DNA of 64,000 nt from Chryseobacterium camelliae (GTDB lineage: Bacteria > Bacteroidota > Bacteroidia > Flavobacteriales > Weeksellaceae). The stretch lies in the NCBI RefSeq assembly GCF_030818575.1, contig NZ_JAUTAL010000001.1:3286001-3350000 (forward strand), given 5' to 3'. Below are positions 8,196 to 17,846 of this stretch, piece by piece; positions within the stretch are counted from its first letter, which is position 1, and every line of letters begins with the position of its first letter. The notes beneath the pieces are model-generated. The model made no database searches, was not told where the DNA came from, and saw nothing but the letters and a program-made list of their open reading frames with translations. The position numbers were made by a program, and so were the translations under genes.

Positions 8196-9398
8196 ATGAC
8201 CCTCCCTGAAGTTCGGCACTTCATTTCTGAAAAGAAGATCTGTGTCCTTATTCCTACCTACAACAATGCAAAGACCCTGCAGAGGGTTATTGACGGCGTT
8301 CTTGTCTATACGGAAAGCATTATTATCGTAAATGACGGTTCTACAGATGCCACACCCGGTATCTTAGCAGGATATCCTGATGTTGTGGTCATCCATCTTC
8401 CGGTAAACAAAGGGAAAGGCAATGCCCTGAAGACAGGTTTTAGGACTGCTCAGACTACAGGTTATGATTATGCCATCACTATTGATTCAGACGGGCAGCA
8501 TTATCCGGATGACATTCCGGTATTTGTTGAAGCTCTTTTGAAAGAAAATGAAGACCTGCTGCTGATTGGTAACCGAAATATGTCCCAGGACGGAATTCCT
8601 AAAAAAAGCAGTTTCGGGAACCGGTTTTCTAATTTCTGGTTCTGGTTTGAAACAGGCATCAGGCTGGAAGATACCCAGTCCGGCTACCGTCTTTACCCTT
8701 TACACAAAATACCGAAGAAGTATTTTACCCCGAAATTTGAGTTTGAGATTGAGATCATCGTACGTTCCGCATGGATGCATATCCCTGTAAAAAACGTACC
8801 GGTAAAGGTCTTGTATGACCCGGCAGAAAGGGTATCCCATTTCAGGCCCTTCAAGGATTTTACCCGTATCAGCATCCTGAATACCATTCTGGTTGCTATA
8901 GCGCTGGTTTACATTATTCCCAGAAGGTTTGTGCATAATTTCAGGAAGAAAAGTTTTAAGCGGTTTATTAAAGAGGATGTTCTGGAAAGTGATGGCAGCA
9001 ACCGTATCAAGGCATTTTCTGTGGCATTGGGAGTTTTCGTAGGCCTGTCGCCACTGTGGGGATTTCATACATTGCTGGTAATTTCGTTATCCGTATTGTT
9101 CAAGCTGAATAAGGTACTGGCTTTCATGGCTTCAAACGTGAGCCTTCCGCCTTTTATTCCTTTTATCATCGCTGCTTCATTATTCCTGGGTGCACCGTTT
9201 GTACAAGGTGACAGCAGCATTGTGAACGATGAGCTGAATTTTGAGCTTGTTAAGAGCCATCTGCTTCAGTATATCATAGGGAGTTTCATTCTCGCTACCG
9301 TATTGTCTGCCGTCTCAGGAGTGGTAACGTTTGTTCTGCTGAACAGGATAAGCCCGGATGCTGATGAACCGTTTAGCAAGTCGCATCCTGCTGAATAA
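8196..9398 (+). CDS. Family 2 glycosyltransferase fused to DUF2062 membrane domain
   Basis: 400 residues in two parts. Residues about 15-240 are a GT-A domain with the nucleotide-binding motif VNDGSTD (residues 45-51) and a DSDGQH metal motif near residue 100. Residues about 260-390 are a DUF2062 membrane domain with several hydrophobic helices (GVFVGLSPLWGFHTLL). Aryl-polyene clusters encode a similar glycosyltransferase-acyltransferase set (ApeJ, ApeD). It is the last gene of the rightward operon and meets the leftward operon tail to tail, 14 bases apart. Acceptor and sugar are unknown, and a dolichol-phosphate-mannose-synthase-like role is possible. Confidence 0.85.
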   Translation: MTLPEVRHFISEKKICVLIPTYNNAKTLQRVIDGVLVYTESIIIVNDGSTDATPGILAGYPDVVVIHLPVNKGKGNALKTGFRTAQTTGYDYAITIDSDGQHYPDDIPVFVEALLKENEDLLLIGNRNMSQDGIPKKSSFGNRFSNFWFWFETGIRLEDTQSGYRLYPLHKIPKKYFTPKFEFEIEIIVRSAWMHIPVKNVPVKVLYDPAERVSHFRPFKDFTRISILNTILVAIALVYIIPRRFVHNFRKKSFKRFIKEDVLESDGSNRIKAFSVALGVFVGLSPLWGFHTLLVISLSVLFKLNKVLAFMASNVSLPPFIPFIIAASLFLGAPFVQGDSSIVNDELNFELVKSHLLQYIIGSFILATVLSAVSGVVTFVLLNRISPDADEPFSKSHPAE

Positions 9399-9412
9399 GT
9401 TTCTTCCGATGA

Positions 9413-11137
9413 TCATTTTAGCTTCCTGAGCGTCTTCTTCAGGTATTTTTCTGTATTTTCCTTATCCGGAACCGTAGTAATTTCTTTGGTAAGGGCTTTT
9501 TCAAATTCTGTTTTTGCTTTTGCGTATTCGCCTCTTTCAAAATAGTACCTTCCGGCACGCTCGTACACCAGCCAGAAATCAGGATTTAAGGATTGATAAT
9601 GCGCAATCCATTCCTCATTGAGTTCTGCCTCTGTATGATGGATTGCTTTTTCAATGACCGGACTGAGTGTTTTGTATTCCTGGTACTTCTTAAAATCTGA
9701 AGTCCGGACAAACGGATCCTCCGCAATGGTCATTCCGGGTACAGAAAAGCCGCCCTCCTTGGATTTTCCGGAAAAGATTTTGTTGAGGTCATAACAGACA
9801 AATTCACCCAGCTGATATGGATTGGAAGATACCCAAACCAGTCTTTTTTCAGGTGAGAATATAACGGCATGATGAGCGATGAGCTGATTGATCGCCTTTT
9901 CATTACCATATCCTAACGCACGGTCTTTCAACCCTGACCGGTCTCTCAGCAAAGCCGCCATTTTTTCGGGGTTCAGGGTCCTGTTTTTTTCCATAAGCTC
10001 CTGAAGCTTCTCATACCGGTACTCTGAATGGCTCTCAAGGATGTGTTTTTGGTTTCTTTTATCATGAGCATATGCATCCGACTGGAAATGGTTCGTACAG
10101 AAAAGTTTATCCGAATTTTCAGCCTGATATACTCCGAAATTATCCGGTGATACCTCAATGATCACGGCTTTCCGGTCATGGGCGCTTCCAACCAATATGG
10201 ATTCGGAAACAAATACCTTTCTCTTTCTGGCAATGGCTATAGCCTGATCGATGGTTTCGGCATATTGAAGGATCTCCCTGGTGACGAATGAAATCGGTGT
10301 TTTTGCTGTTAAAGGGATTTTGGATTTTCCTGCATTGATGGTAACGGTAATTCCGGATTTATTCATCCCTGAAACCACGCCGATCATTCCGGGCCAGCTG
10401 ACTGAAAGGTAGGGAATCCCCCGGTCCGGCTCCACAAATTCAACCACTTTATTCTGTGCGAAGTCATCCCCTACATAAAAATCGAAATTCCTTCCGATCA
10501 ATAAGTTGCCGTCATCCGTATACTGGTCCCAGACAGCCACGGAAGTGCAGCCCACCATAGCCAGGTCCTGCAGGGCATGGCCGATATCATGGGCACCATG
10601 CAGGTAGAGGTTCCTGAGGTATTTCGGGGCTATAAAATTGTAGCGGTCCGATGAGTAGCGGGACAGGCCGTAGAGTTCTGCCTGGTAGTCTTCACGGACG
10701 TTCAGGTACATTTTCCTGTTATACCATTTCAGGAATCCACGCAACAGTTTTTGCCTGAATTTAGAAGGTACGAATCCTTCTATCTTGGAAAAGAAAATTT
10801 CTTCCTGCTTCTGCATCAATGGCTGGGTAAGCGCGCCATTATTATACCCTAATTCCAGAGGATTTCCTTTGATATACAGTTCCCAGAGCTGCTGTTTATT
10901 TTTGGTAAGGTAGTTTTCCCTGAAACTGAAGGTGGAATCATTAATCCGCCTTACCTCAGGAACCTCAGCAGAATAGGCACTGATATCCGGGATATGGTGC
11001 ACCGATCTGGAAACGCCGCAGGAACTCAGCATCCATAACAAAGAAAAAATGGTTACCATATGCATCACGTAACCTAACCGGCTGAAAGACCGGCCATATA
11101 GTTTTTTGCTACGATGCAGAGGTCTACTGTTTATCAT
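9413..11137 (-). CDS. C45-type Ntn hydrolase/acyltransferase lipoprotein with TPR-like tail
   Basis: 574 residues. A lipobox-like LSSC (Cys40) follows a hydrophobic stretch, so lipid anchoring is likely. Translation may begin at Met25 or Met27 instead of the ATG used here. The core matches the acyl-CoA:6-aminopenicillanate acyltransferase (C45) family: GCTSVAVW with candidate autocatalytic nucleophile Cys197, then GRNFDF. The last 60 residues (YERAGRYYFERGEYAKAKTEFEKAL) form a TPR-like pair. In the pigment context an acyl transfer or ester-forming step is attractive but unproven. The start overlaps the preceding flavoprotein gene by 14 bases. Confidence 0.8.
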   Translation of the reverse strand: MINSRPLHRSKKLYGRSFSRLGYVMHMVTIFSLLWMLSSCGVSRSVHHIPDISAYSAEVPEVRRINDSTFSFRENYLTKNKQQLWELYIKGNPLELGYNNGALTQPLMQKQEEIFFSKIEGFVPSKFRQKLLRGFLKWYNRKMYLNVREDYQAELYGLSRYSSDRYNFIAPKYLRNLYLHGAHDIGHALQDLAMVGCTSVAVWDQYTDDGNLLIGRNFDFYVGDDFAQNKVVEFVEPDRGIPYLSVSWPGMIGVVSGMNKSGITVTINAGKSKIPLTAKTPISFVTREILQYAETIDQAIAIARKRKVFVSESILVGSAHDRKAVIIEVSPDNFGVYQAENSDKLFCTNHFQSDAYAHDKRNQKHILESHSEYRYEKLQELMEKNRTLNPEKMAALLRDRSGLKDRALGYGNEKAINQLIAHHAVIFSPEKRLVWVSSNPYQLGEFVCYDLNKIFSGKSKEGGFSVPGMTIAEDPFVRTSDFKKYQEYKTLSPVIEKAIHHTEAELNEEWIAHYQSLNPDFWLVYERAGRYYFERGEYAKAKTEFEKALTKEITTVPDKENTEKYLKKTLRKLK

Positions 11138-12659
11138 AACTGCCCTTTAATGCATTTAAACGCTCACTTATCAGTTCTTTCCCGAGAATTTCAGCACAGG
11201 TACCGAAAGCCCCGATGGTAACCCCGAGAATGCCGTGCATATTTACCGATTGCCCTGTAAGAAACAGGTTATCAATCTTCGTTCTGGGTGAAACCATTGT
11301 TTTCAGCGGATTTTCCGAATTTTTAAGGTATCCGTACATATTGCCTTCAAAGCTTCCGATATAATCCCGGTAAGACAGCGGCGAAGAAGTATATACATGA
11401 TCTATACATTGCCTGATGTCAGGTATTTTTTTCTCTAAAGCACCAATCATAGCTTCTGCTTTTTCCTTTTTGAAATGCTCATAGGCTTCTCCCCGGGAAT
11501 GTTCATGAACAACCGTATTTACAGTATCTTCCCACTGTTTCACCTCTTCAAAATCCATATAGGAAATGGCTGTAAGGCTTTCCGCAAACTCCGGGTTAGT
11601 TCTGGAAGACGTACAGGAAAGCATGTAGTTTTCAGGCCATTGTTCTTTACGGTACCGGAATGCATTCCACACACTGTCTTCTGATGCGTAATGGTATACG
11701 TTATGATTGAAATGACGAATTGACTTAGGTTTCAGCACCATGTAGACACTGAAGCATGAAGACGTAGGTTCCCAGCTCATAATCCTGTTTAAAAAGGATT
11801 TCTTGAGCCTTTTTTCGCCAATGAGCTTAACCGCAGCACGGATATCTACATTGGAAATAAACTGTTTGGCAGTGAATACTTTTCCGCCAGTGGTTTTCGC
11901 TGCCCTCAAGATATTCCATTCATCAAAAACCAGTTCTGACACTTCAGTATGTTTATACACTTCCGCTCCGTATTCCCTTAATTTCCGGATGAGCAGCCTG
12001 GAAATCTGGCTTCCGCCTTTTACGCATTTATAGGCACTTTGCATATATGAGTTGACCGTAAGAGCATGCACATAAAAAGGAACATCCTCAGAATTTCCGG
12101 CATATAGGAAATTGGCCCCTAACAATACGGATTGCAGTTTTTTATCTGATGTAATGGATTCTATGAATCTTCTTGTATTAAGATGGAGCACTTCTTCATT
12201 GTACTGTTCTTTAACAGCAAGGTTATAAAGCGGGAACTGACTGCATACGTACCGGATTCCTTCACAGTAGTTTTCTATATTTTCTTTTTCTGCCGGAAAA
12301 TAATGAGATAGCTGGGCTATGAAATTCTCATATCCCTGGGCATGCGGATATGCAGTTGCTTCTTCGCCAAAAGTAATATGGTCATAACCGTCTTCATCCA
12401 TTTGATGGATCTCAAGATCATCCATAATTTCCAGATAGGAAAAATACCGATGAAGGTTCTGGCCTTCCGAAAGACCCCCGAGATAGTGTACACCGGTATC
12501 AAAAATTTTTTTATTCCTTGAAAAAGTCTGGAGATTTCCTCCATACTGGTTGTTTTTTTCCAGGATAACGACTTTCATTCCTTCCTTAGCCAGAATGAGT
12601 GCAGAAACAAGGCCCCCAAGGCCGCTGCCGATCACCAGTATGTCGTATTCTTTTTTCAA
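11124..12659 (-). CDS. CrtI/retinol-saturase-like FAD oxidoreductase (TTG start)
   Basis: 511 residues. The N-terminus carries the Rossmann FAD motif GSGLGGLVSALILAKEG, and the body (QYGGNLQTF, DTGVHYLGG) resembles phytoene desaturase / carotenoid isomerase / all-trans-retinol saturase proteins. It probably oxidises, reduces or isomerises the polyene chain. No ATG exists between the upstream in-frame stop and the FAD motif. The only plausible start is TTG at 12,659, directly before KKEYDILVIG. It lies in the leftward operon between the acyltransferase and the C45 protein. Confidence 0.87.
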   Translation of the reverse strand: MKKEYDILVIGSGLGGLVSALILAKEGMKVVILEKNNQYGGNLQTFSRNKKIFDTGVHYLGGLSEGQNLHRYFSYLEIMDDLEIHQMDEDGYDHITFGEEATAYPHAQGYENFIAQLSHYFPAEKENIENYCEGIRYVCSQFPLYNLAVKEQYNEEVLHLNTRRFIESITSDKKLQSVLLGANFLYAGNSEDVPFYVHALTVNSYMQSAYKCVKGGSQISRLLIRKLREYGAEVYKHTEVSELVFDEWNILRAAKTTGGKVFTAKQFISNVDIRAAVKLIGEKRLKKSFLNRIMSWEPTSSCFSVYMVLKPKSIRHFNHNVYHYASEDSVWNAFRYRKEQWPENYMLSCTSSRTNPEFAESLTAISYMDFEEVKQWEDTVNTVVHEHSRGEAYEHFKKEKAEAMIGALEKKIPDIRQCIDHVYTSSPLSYRDYIGSFEGNMYGYLKNSENPLKTMVSPRTKIDNLFLTGQSVNMHGILGVTIGAFGTCAEILGKELISERLNALKGSYDKQ

Positions 12660-12803
12660 TACATCTGTTTTGTTCTGCTAAATTACAATTTTAAATGGTC
12701 GGATATCTGCAGCCCGACCTGAATGGAGCTCTTTTTTATCTCCGGGTATCGGGCAGGGAATAAAAAAGCGGGAATGGAGGGCGGAAAAGCTGCCATCATA
12801 TAT

Positions 12804-13703
12804 TTAAGCCTGATCTATATCGTCCCAAAAATCAAAGTAATTAAACCATTGGAGAGGATATTTCCGGATCATTGCTTCAAGATTCCCTGTATAGGAGTTT
12901 AAAAGACCCTGAGCGTCCCTTTTTTTAACGTTTTCAGCCATTCTCGCATACAGGTGGTAATGCAGGTTATCTTCCTTCATTACATAGACGTATACCACGG
13001 GAACGGCAAGCCGGGAGGCAATCAGGAAAGGGCCTGCCGGGAATCTGGCACTTTTGCCCAACAGTTCTCCCTCAAGGTATTTGGATCCTTCAAAATAACG
13101 GTCGCCAGTAAAACAAATGAGCTCATTCCTGGCCAGAGCATCATTGATCTCAAAGATGTGCGACATATCATCTTTCACATAGATGAACTTGGTATTACTT
13201 TTCCTTACCGCGACACTGTCAAGGTATTCTTTTATAGCTGTAACTTCCTGATCTGTAGTAACTAAATTAATCTGACAATCAAAATCAATATCTGCAAAAA
13301 AATGCTCTGCGATTTCAAAATTACCGATATGCGCACTGATGAGGATGCCGCCCTTTTTTGCCGCCAAAAGGTTCCGGAGGTTTTCTATCCCGTCAAATTC
13401 ATAGGTGAACTTATCTCTCAGGCCTGCAGAGATTGCAGTCTTATCAATCAGCACCGTTCCGAATGTGAAATAGCTTTTAAAAACGGACCACTTGGCTTTA
13501 AAAGGACTGTAATGCAAACGATGATGAAAATAATACCGTATGGACCGGCTGCTTTTTTTCAGGAACAGAAAGTAATAGGCTGCCACAAAATACAGAACGA
13601 AATATGAACTTCGGATCCCGATATTCCTGATGCACCAGACAAATATTTTATAGCCTGCAATATTGCCTTTGGATTTGCCTTTCCACTTGTTCACGGTTTT
13701 CAT
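12804..13703 (-). CDS. LpxL/HtrB-type lysophospholipid acyltransferase (ApeD-like)
   Basis: 299 residues with a basic, hydrophobic N-terminus and the acyltransferase block GGILISAHIGNFEIAE, which contains the HX4E catalytic motif of the LpxL/HtrB superfamily. The later ELICFTGDRYFEGSKY and ARFPAGPFLIA segments are family landmarks. Aryl-polyene clusters always carry such an enzyme, proposed to attach an acyl chain or to link the polyene acid to its membrane partner. It is therefore a candidate for the ester bond between polyene acid and dialkylresorcinol in flexirubin. Alternatives are the C45 protein or an enzyme outside the window. Confidence 0.85.
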   Translation of the reverse strand: MKTVNKWKGKSKGNIAGYKIFVWCIRNIGIRSSYFVLYFVAAYYFLFLKKSSRSIRYYFHHRLHYSPFKAKWSVFKSYFTFGTVLIDKTAISAGLRDKFTYEFDGIENLRNLLAAKKGGILISAHIGNFEIAEHFFADIDFDCQINLVTTDQEVTAIKEYLDSVAVRKSNTKFIYVKDDMSHIFEINDALARNELICFTGDRYFEGSKYLEGELLGKSARFPAGPFLIASRLAVPVVYVYVMKEDNLHYHLYARMAENVKKRDAQGLLNSYTGNLEAMIRKYPLQWFNYFDFWDDIDQA

Positions 13704-13798
13704 TTAGCGATGTCTCGGACTAACAATACACAATAAACCAGAATTAACTGATTCATTTTTAGATCATTAAACTTTAATAAGTAGATTTTAATCGATAA

Positions 13799-14053
13799 TT
13801 ATGCGTTTTTTTCAGCTATTTTATGTTCAATCTTCGAGTAGAAATCATCGAAGGTCACAATGTTCTTAAAGTCTGCCTCACCCAGCTTCACGCCGAAGTT
13901 GGATTCGATAACCACTACCAGGTCAATATAATCGAGGCTATCCAGCCCTAATGTTTTTTTAAAATTGGCTTCGTTGCTGATCTCATCGCTGTCTACCTCA
14001 AATTCGTTGACCAGGAAATCATTAACAGTGGCAATAATTTTCTTCCTTTCCAT
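13799..14053 (-). CDS. Acyl carrier protein (second of two)
   Basis: 84 residues, acidic and helical. LGLDSLDYIDLVV holds the Ser that is modified by phosphopantetheine. It is three bases downstream of a ketosynthase gene, matching the ACP-KS pairing seen also on the other operon. The two carrier proteins of the window differ in the residues flanking the Ser (GLGLDSIDAL against TLGLDSLDYI), so they may be used by different condensing enzymes. A 95-base gap follows before the acyltransferase gene. Confidence 0.93.
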   Translation of the reverse strand: MERKKIIATVNDFLVNEFEVDSDEISNEANFKKTLGLDSLDYIDLVVVIESNFGVKLGEADFKNIVTFDDFYSKIEHKIAEKNA

Positions 14054-14056
14054 GTT

Positions 14057-15277
14057 TTATTTATATTTTTTTACTATCAATGCGGAGTTGGTCCCCCCAA
14101 ATCCGAAAGAATTCGACAAAAATACATCAATTTTTTGACTTTTGGTTTCAGCAATGATATTTATCCTTTGGGCTTCATCATCAGGATGTTCCAGGTTGAT
14201 ATTCGGAGCCACAAAATCGTTTTGCATCATTAATATGGAATAGATCACTTCACTGGCACCCGCCATCCAGCATTCATGCCCTGTCATGGATTTGGTAGAA
14301 CTCACAGGAATATCCCCGCCGAAAATCTCATAGATCGCCCTGGCTTCATTGGCATCCCCGATAGGCGTGGAAGTAGCGTGGGCGTTGATATAATCGATAT
14401 CATTCACTGTAAGACCCGACTGTTGAAGTGCGCGTTGCATGGCCAGCGCAGGACCATCTACATTTGGGGTGGAAATATGTCCTCCGTTGGATGAAAATCC
14501 GTATCCGGCAATTTCTGCAATGATATGCGCCCCTCTTTTCTGTGCAGATTCCAGGCTTTCCACAATCAGCGTCGCGGCACCACCGCTTGGAATCAGACCG
14601 TCCCTTCCTGAGTCAAACGGCCGTGAAGCTTTCGTAGGCTCGTCTTCCCGTACTGAAAACACCCCTAATCCATCAAAACTTGCCATAGAATAGTGGTTGG
14701 TTTCCTGTGCGCCTCCACATACAATCATATCCTGAAAGCCGTTTTTAATCATCATATAGGCCAGTCCCAAAGAATGCGATCCGCTGGCGCAGGCTGCACT
14801 GATGGTCAGGTTGATGCCCCGTAGCCTGAAGATGGTGGAAAGATTCATGGTTACGGTGGAGTTCATGGATTTGAAAATCGCACCGGAACCCATCAGGGTG
14901 GTATCTTTCTTTTCCCGGGCTATATCAATGGATTCCACTACAGCCTGGGATACACTGTCATTGCCGTACAGGATACCGACTTCGTTGGCATCCAGAAAAT
15001 CCTGGTTGATCCCGGCCTGCTGTAACGCATCCATTGTGGCCAAAAAGGCGTATTCACTCTCCTCGCCCATGCTAACGCGCTGCCTCCTGCTCAGCAGGTT
15101 CTTCAGGTCAGGTTTAGGAACAACACCACTGAGCCCGGACCTGAATCCGAACTCTTTTCTTTTATCCACCAGAACAATCCCGGACTTCCCCTTGAGAAGG
15201 GACTCTTTCACCTCATCCAGAGAGGTTCCTATGCAGGAATAAATTCCCATTCCGGTAATGACTACCCTATTTTCCAT
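14057..15277 (-). CDS. Beta-ketoacyl-ACP synthase (KAS I/II type, ApeR-like)
   Basis: 406 residues beginning NRVVITGMGIYSCIG. The triad is present: Cys163 in SAACASGSH, the first His in NAHATSTPIGD and the second in MTGHECWMAGAS. The first His motif reads HATST instead of HGTAT, a common variation in FabB-like enzymes. With the FabG-like reductase upstream and the carrier protein three bases downstream it forms a compact elongation module. It may start chains on the aryl primer or extend them; sequence alone does not decide. Confidence 0.92.
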   Translation of the reverse strand: MENRVVITGMGIYSCIGTSLDEVKESLLKGKSGIVLVDKRKEFGFRSGLSGVVPKPDLKNLLSRRQRVSMGEESEYAFLATMDALQQAGINQDFLDANEVGILYGNDSVSQAVVESIDIAREKKDTTLMGSGAIFKSMNSTVTMNLSTIFRLRGINLTISAACASGSHSLGLAYMMIKNGFQDMIVCGGAQETNHYSMASFDGLGVFSVREDEPTKASRPFDSGRDGLIPSGGAATLIVESLESAQKRGAHIIAEIAGYGFSSNGGHISTPNVDGPALAMQRALQQSGLTVNDIDYINAHATSTPIGDANEARAIYEIFGGDIPVSSTKSMTGHECWMAGASEVIYSILMMQNDFVAPNINLEHPDDEAQRINIIAETKSQKIDVFLSNSFGFGGTNSALIVKKYK

Positions 15278-15422
15278 TTACTAAATGTAACAATTTACCA
15301 ATTTAACAGTGTAACAACTTTTAAGAATATAGTACTTACAATTTTTAATTTTATATAGCCTGAATCAACAACTTAACAATAATCTAATCATAACATTACC
15401 AAACTGTTACATCGCTAATTAT

Positions 15423-16169
15423 CTAAGAATAGATTCCCCCGTTGATATTAATGACCTCACCGGTAATATAAGATGCTTTCTTGGAAGCCAGGAAGGCGAC
15501 CAGGTCTGCCACTTCTTCTACTTCCCCGAAGCGGTTGACCGGAATCATCGCTTTCAGCTCGTCCTCATTAAATTCCTGCGTCATATCGGTTTTAATAAAT
15601 CCCGGAGCTACGGCATTTACGGTAATATTCCTTTTGGCGACTTCCTGGGCAAGTGCTTTTGTAGCCCCCACCAAAGCTCCTTTAGCAGCAGAATAATTGG
15701 TCTGCCCCGCCGTTCCTTTTACACCGGAAACAGACACCATATTAATGATCCTTCCGTATTTGTTGCGCAACAGTTTCTGGATGAAGAAATTCGTTACATT
15801 GAAAAAGCCGTTCAGGCTGGTATTGATCACGCTGTTCCAGTCTTCGCTCGGCATCCACATGAACAGTCCGTCTCTGGTAATCCCGGCATTATTCACGATG
15901 ACTTCAACCACAGAATCCGGATTCTTTTCCTGCCACTGCCCTAATACCTGAAGGGTTTCTTCAGCATTGCCAACATCAAATTTCAGGATTTCACCCGTGG
16001 ATCCCAGCGCTTCCACTTGAGCAAGCGTTTCTCTTGCTGCCTCTCCATTGGAGGTATAATTGATCAGGATATGATACTTTTTCTCTTCTGCCAGTTTGAT
16101 GCAGATGGCCCTTCCGATGCCTCTGGAGCCTCCTGTAACAATTGCGCATTTCATATGTTCCTGTTTCAT
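15423..16169 (-). CDS. 3-oxoacyl-ACP reductase, FabG-like SDR (ApeQ-like)
   Basis: 248 residues, the usual length for FabG. The NADPH-binding motif GGSRGIGRAI, the NNAG strand motif and the catalytic pair YSAAK with a preceding SVSG Ser are all visible. It should reduce the beta-keto group after each condensation of the polyene chain. Met1 gives an N-terminus of MKQEHMKCAIVTGG; Met6 is an alternative start. It sits between the tyrosine ammonia-lyase (58-base gap) and a ketosynthase (145-base AT-rich gap), so it is part of the leftward pigment operon rather than the housekeeping fatty-acid operon. Confidence 0.9.
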   Translation of the reverse strand: MKQEHMKCAIVTGGSRGIGRAICIKLAEEKKYHILINYTSNGEAARETLAQVEALGSTGEILKFDVGNAEETLQVLGQWQEKNPDSVVEVIVNNAGITRDGLFMWMPSEDWNSVINTSLNGFFNVTNFFIQKLLRNKYGRIINMVSVSGVKGTAGQTNYSAAKGALVGATKALAQEVAKRNITVNAVAPGFIKTDMTQEFNEDELKAMIPVNRFGEVEEVADLVAFLASKKASYITGEVININGGIYS

Positions 16170-16227
16170 TCGTCTGATTTAATTATATTCTTCATCTTAG
16201 ATTAAGACAATTCATTATTGGAGAAGG

Positions 16228-17748
16228 TTACATGCCCTTCAGATATTTCTTTACCTCTTCAAGGTACGGATACATCACCATATCATCTGAAAATACAGGA
16301 ATGATATTCCGTATTTCATCATACAATGCCTTGGTTGAAGATGAAACCTGATCCTGAAAACCAAGGTAATCAATGGCCTGAACAATGGTTATGGCTTCAA
16401 TGCTCAGAACTTCAAATGCATTCTCGATCACTTTTCTGCAAATGACCGCAGCATTGGTCCCCATACTGACGATATCCTGATTATCGTTATTGTTAGGGAT
16501 ACTATGGATATACATCGGGTTGGAAAGCATCTGGCTTTCTGCCGTGGTGGACGTTGCCGTGAACTGTACGCCCTGCATCCCGAAATTAAGCCCTAATCTG
16601 CCGAGATTGACAAACGGAGGCAGGATCTCATTGATCTTCGCATTCAGAAGATAGTTCAGCTGTCTTTCTGCCAGCATCGTAAGCTTGGTAACGGCAATTT
16701 TCAGTTTGTCCATTTCTAGAGCTACGTAATCACCGTGGAAGTTTCCTCCATGGTATACATGCTGGTCTTCAACGTTGATAATCGGATTGTCATTGGCTGA
16801 GTTGATCTCATTTTCAAGTACCTTTTCGGTGTATTCCAGGGTATCCAGCACAGGACCGAGGATCTGAGGCACACACCGAAGGGAATAGTATTCCTGAACT
16901 TTGTCTTTAAATATCTTTTCCTGTTCCTCAAAACGGGTATACAGGTGGTCTGCTCTTTTACGGATCAGCTTGCTGTCGGCCAGGTGTTCACGCATCCTTT
17001 CTGCAATTTTCTGCTGGCCATAATGCCTTTTGGTGGCATTCAGAGCTTCGGAAAGATGGTCATCGTATGCCCGGACAATCTCATTGATCGCGCAGGAAAG
17101 CTGTAAGGAAATCTCCGTCAGACGTCCGGCTTTAAATGCATTTACGGCTCCAATTCCTGACATTACGGAAGTTCCGTTCATCAGGGCCAGGCCTTCGCGG
17201 ATTTCTACAGCTATCGGCTGAAGCCCTTCAGCTTCAAAAACCTCGGCAGTCCGTTTCCTCTGTCCTTTATAAAAAACTTCTCCTTCACCAATCAGTACCA
17301 GGGCTAAATGAGCCAGCTGTACCAGATCGCCGCTTGCCCCCACACCGCCGTGTTCAAATATCAGCGGTATAATATCTCTGTTAATCAACTCTTTAAGTAA
17401 TTCCACCACAGAATGGTGTACTCCGGATTTCCCTAATGAAAGGGTATTCATCCTGGCAAGCATACAGGCTTTGACTTCATCAGCAGGAAGTGGGTTTCCG
17501 ATACCGGATGAATGGCTCCTGATCAGGTTATACTGAAGCTGGTGCGTATCAGCATCGCCGATCTTGAATTGGGCCATCGGACCGAAACCGGTGTTCACTC
17601 CATATATTACTTTATCTTTAGAAAATTCTTTTAAAAAACGAAAACTTTCCTCTACTCTCATTAAAAGTGCGTCATCCAGTTCTATATTTTCATTTTCAAT
17701 AATGATTTTCTGAAAGTCCTTCAGTTCTAAAAAGTTATTTATTTTCAT
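16228..17748 (-). CDS. Tyrosine ammonia-lyase (aromatic amino acid ammonia-lyase with MIO)
   Basis: 506 residues of the HAL/PAL/TAL family. Ala138-Ser139-Gly140 in GGVGASGDL forms the MIO electrophile, and the catalytic Tyr49 lies in VIYGVNTGFG. The substrate-selectivity segment LIRSHSSG (Ser78-His79) and most of the C-terminal half agree with my memory of the tyrosine-specific lyase of Flavobacterium johnsoniae, so the product is probably 4-coumarate, the aryl starter of flexirubin. The ATG at 17,748 is used; a TTG one codon earlier is unlikely. It is the first gene of the leftward operon. Confidence 0.9.
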   Translation of the reverse strand: MKINNFLELKDFQKIIIENENIELDDALLMRVEESFRFLKEFSKDKVIYGVNTGFGPMAQFKIGDADTHQLQYNLIRSHSSGIGNPLPADEVKACMLARMNTLSLGKSGVHHSVVELLKELINRDIIPLIFEHGGVGASGDLVQLAHLALVLIGEGEVFYKGQRKRTAEVFEAEGLQPIAVEIREGLALMNGTSVMSGIGAVNAFKAGRLTEISLQLSCAINEIVRAYDDHLSEALNATKRHYGQQKIAERMREHLADSKLIRKRADHLYTRFEEQEKIFKDKVQEYYSLRCVPQILGPVLDTLEYTEKVLENEINSANDNPIINVEDQHVYHGGNFHGDYVALEMDKLKIAVTKLTMLAERQLNYLLNAKINEILPPFVNLGRLGLNFGMQGVQFTATSTTAESQMLSNPMYIHSIPNNNDNQDIVSMGTNAAVICRKVIENAFEVLSIEAITIVQAIDYLGFQDQVSSSTKALYDEIRNIIPVFSDDMVMYPYLEEVKKYLKGM

Positions 17749-17773
17749 CAATCAAAGTTAATGTAATATATAT

Positions 17774-17806
17774 TTGTAAATTATTAATTAATTGTCATTA
17801 ATTTTG
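17774..17806 (+). promoter_or_regulatory. Bacteroidota-type promoter for the halogenase-like gene
   Basis: TTG at 17,774-17,776, a 22-base spacer and TAATTTTG at 17,799-17,806 fit the flavobacterial consensus TTG-N17-23-TAnnTTTG. The start codon follows 41 bases later. On the opposite strand a TAACTTTG box (17,753-17,760) abuts the lyase start, but without a clear -33 element. This short AT-rich region therefore seems to drive both arms of the cluster. Confidence 0.7.
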
Positions 17807-17846
17807 CGGCAAAGATAAAAGTTATTATTAAAATAAAAAATCAAAG

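Noticed and set aside
12712..12754. Terminator-like GCCCGA/TCGGGC inverted repeat
   Set aside because: The loop is over 30 bases and no T-run follows; it is too weak to call.
15278..15422. TAACAA-rich repeats between the reductase and ketosynthase genes
   Set aside because: The words are short and imperfect in an AT-rich spacer, and no regular period or pairing is visible.
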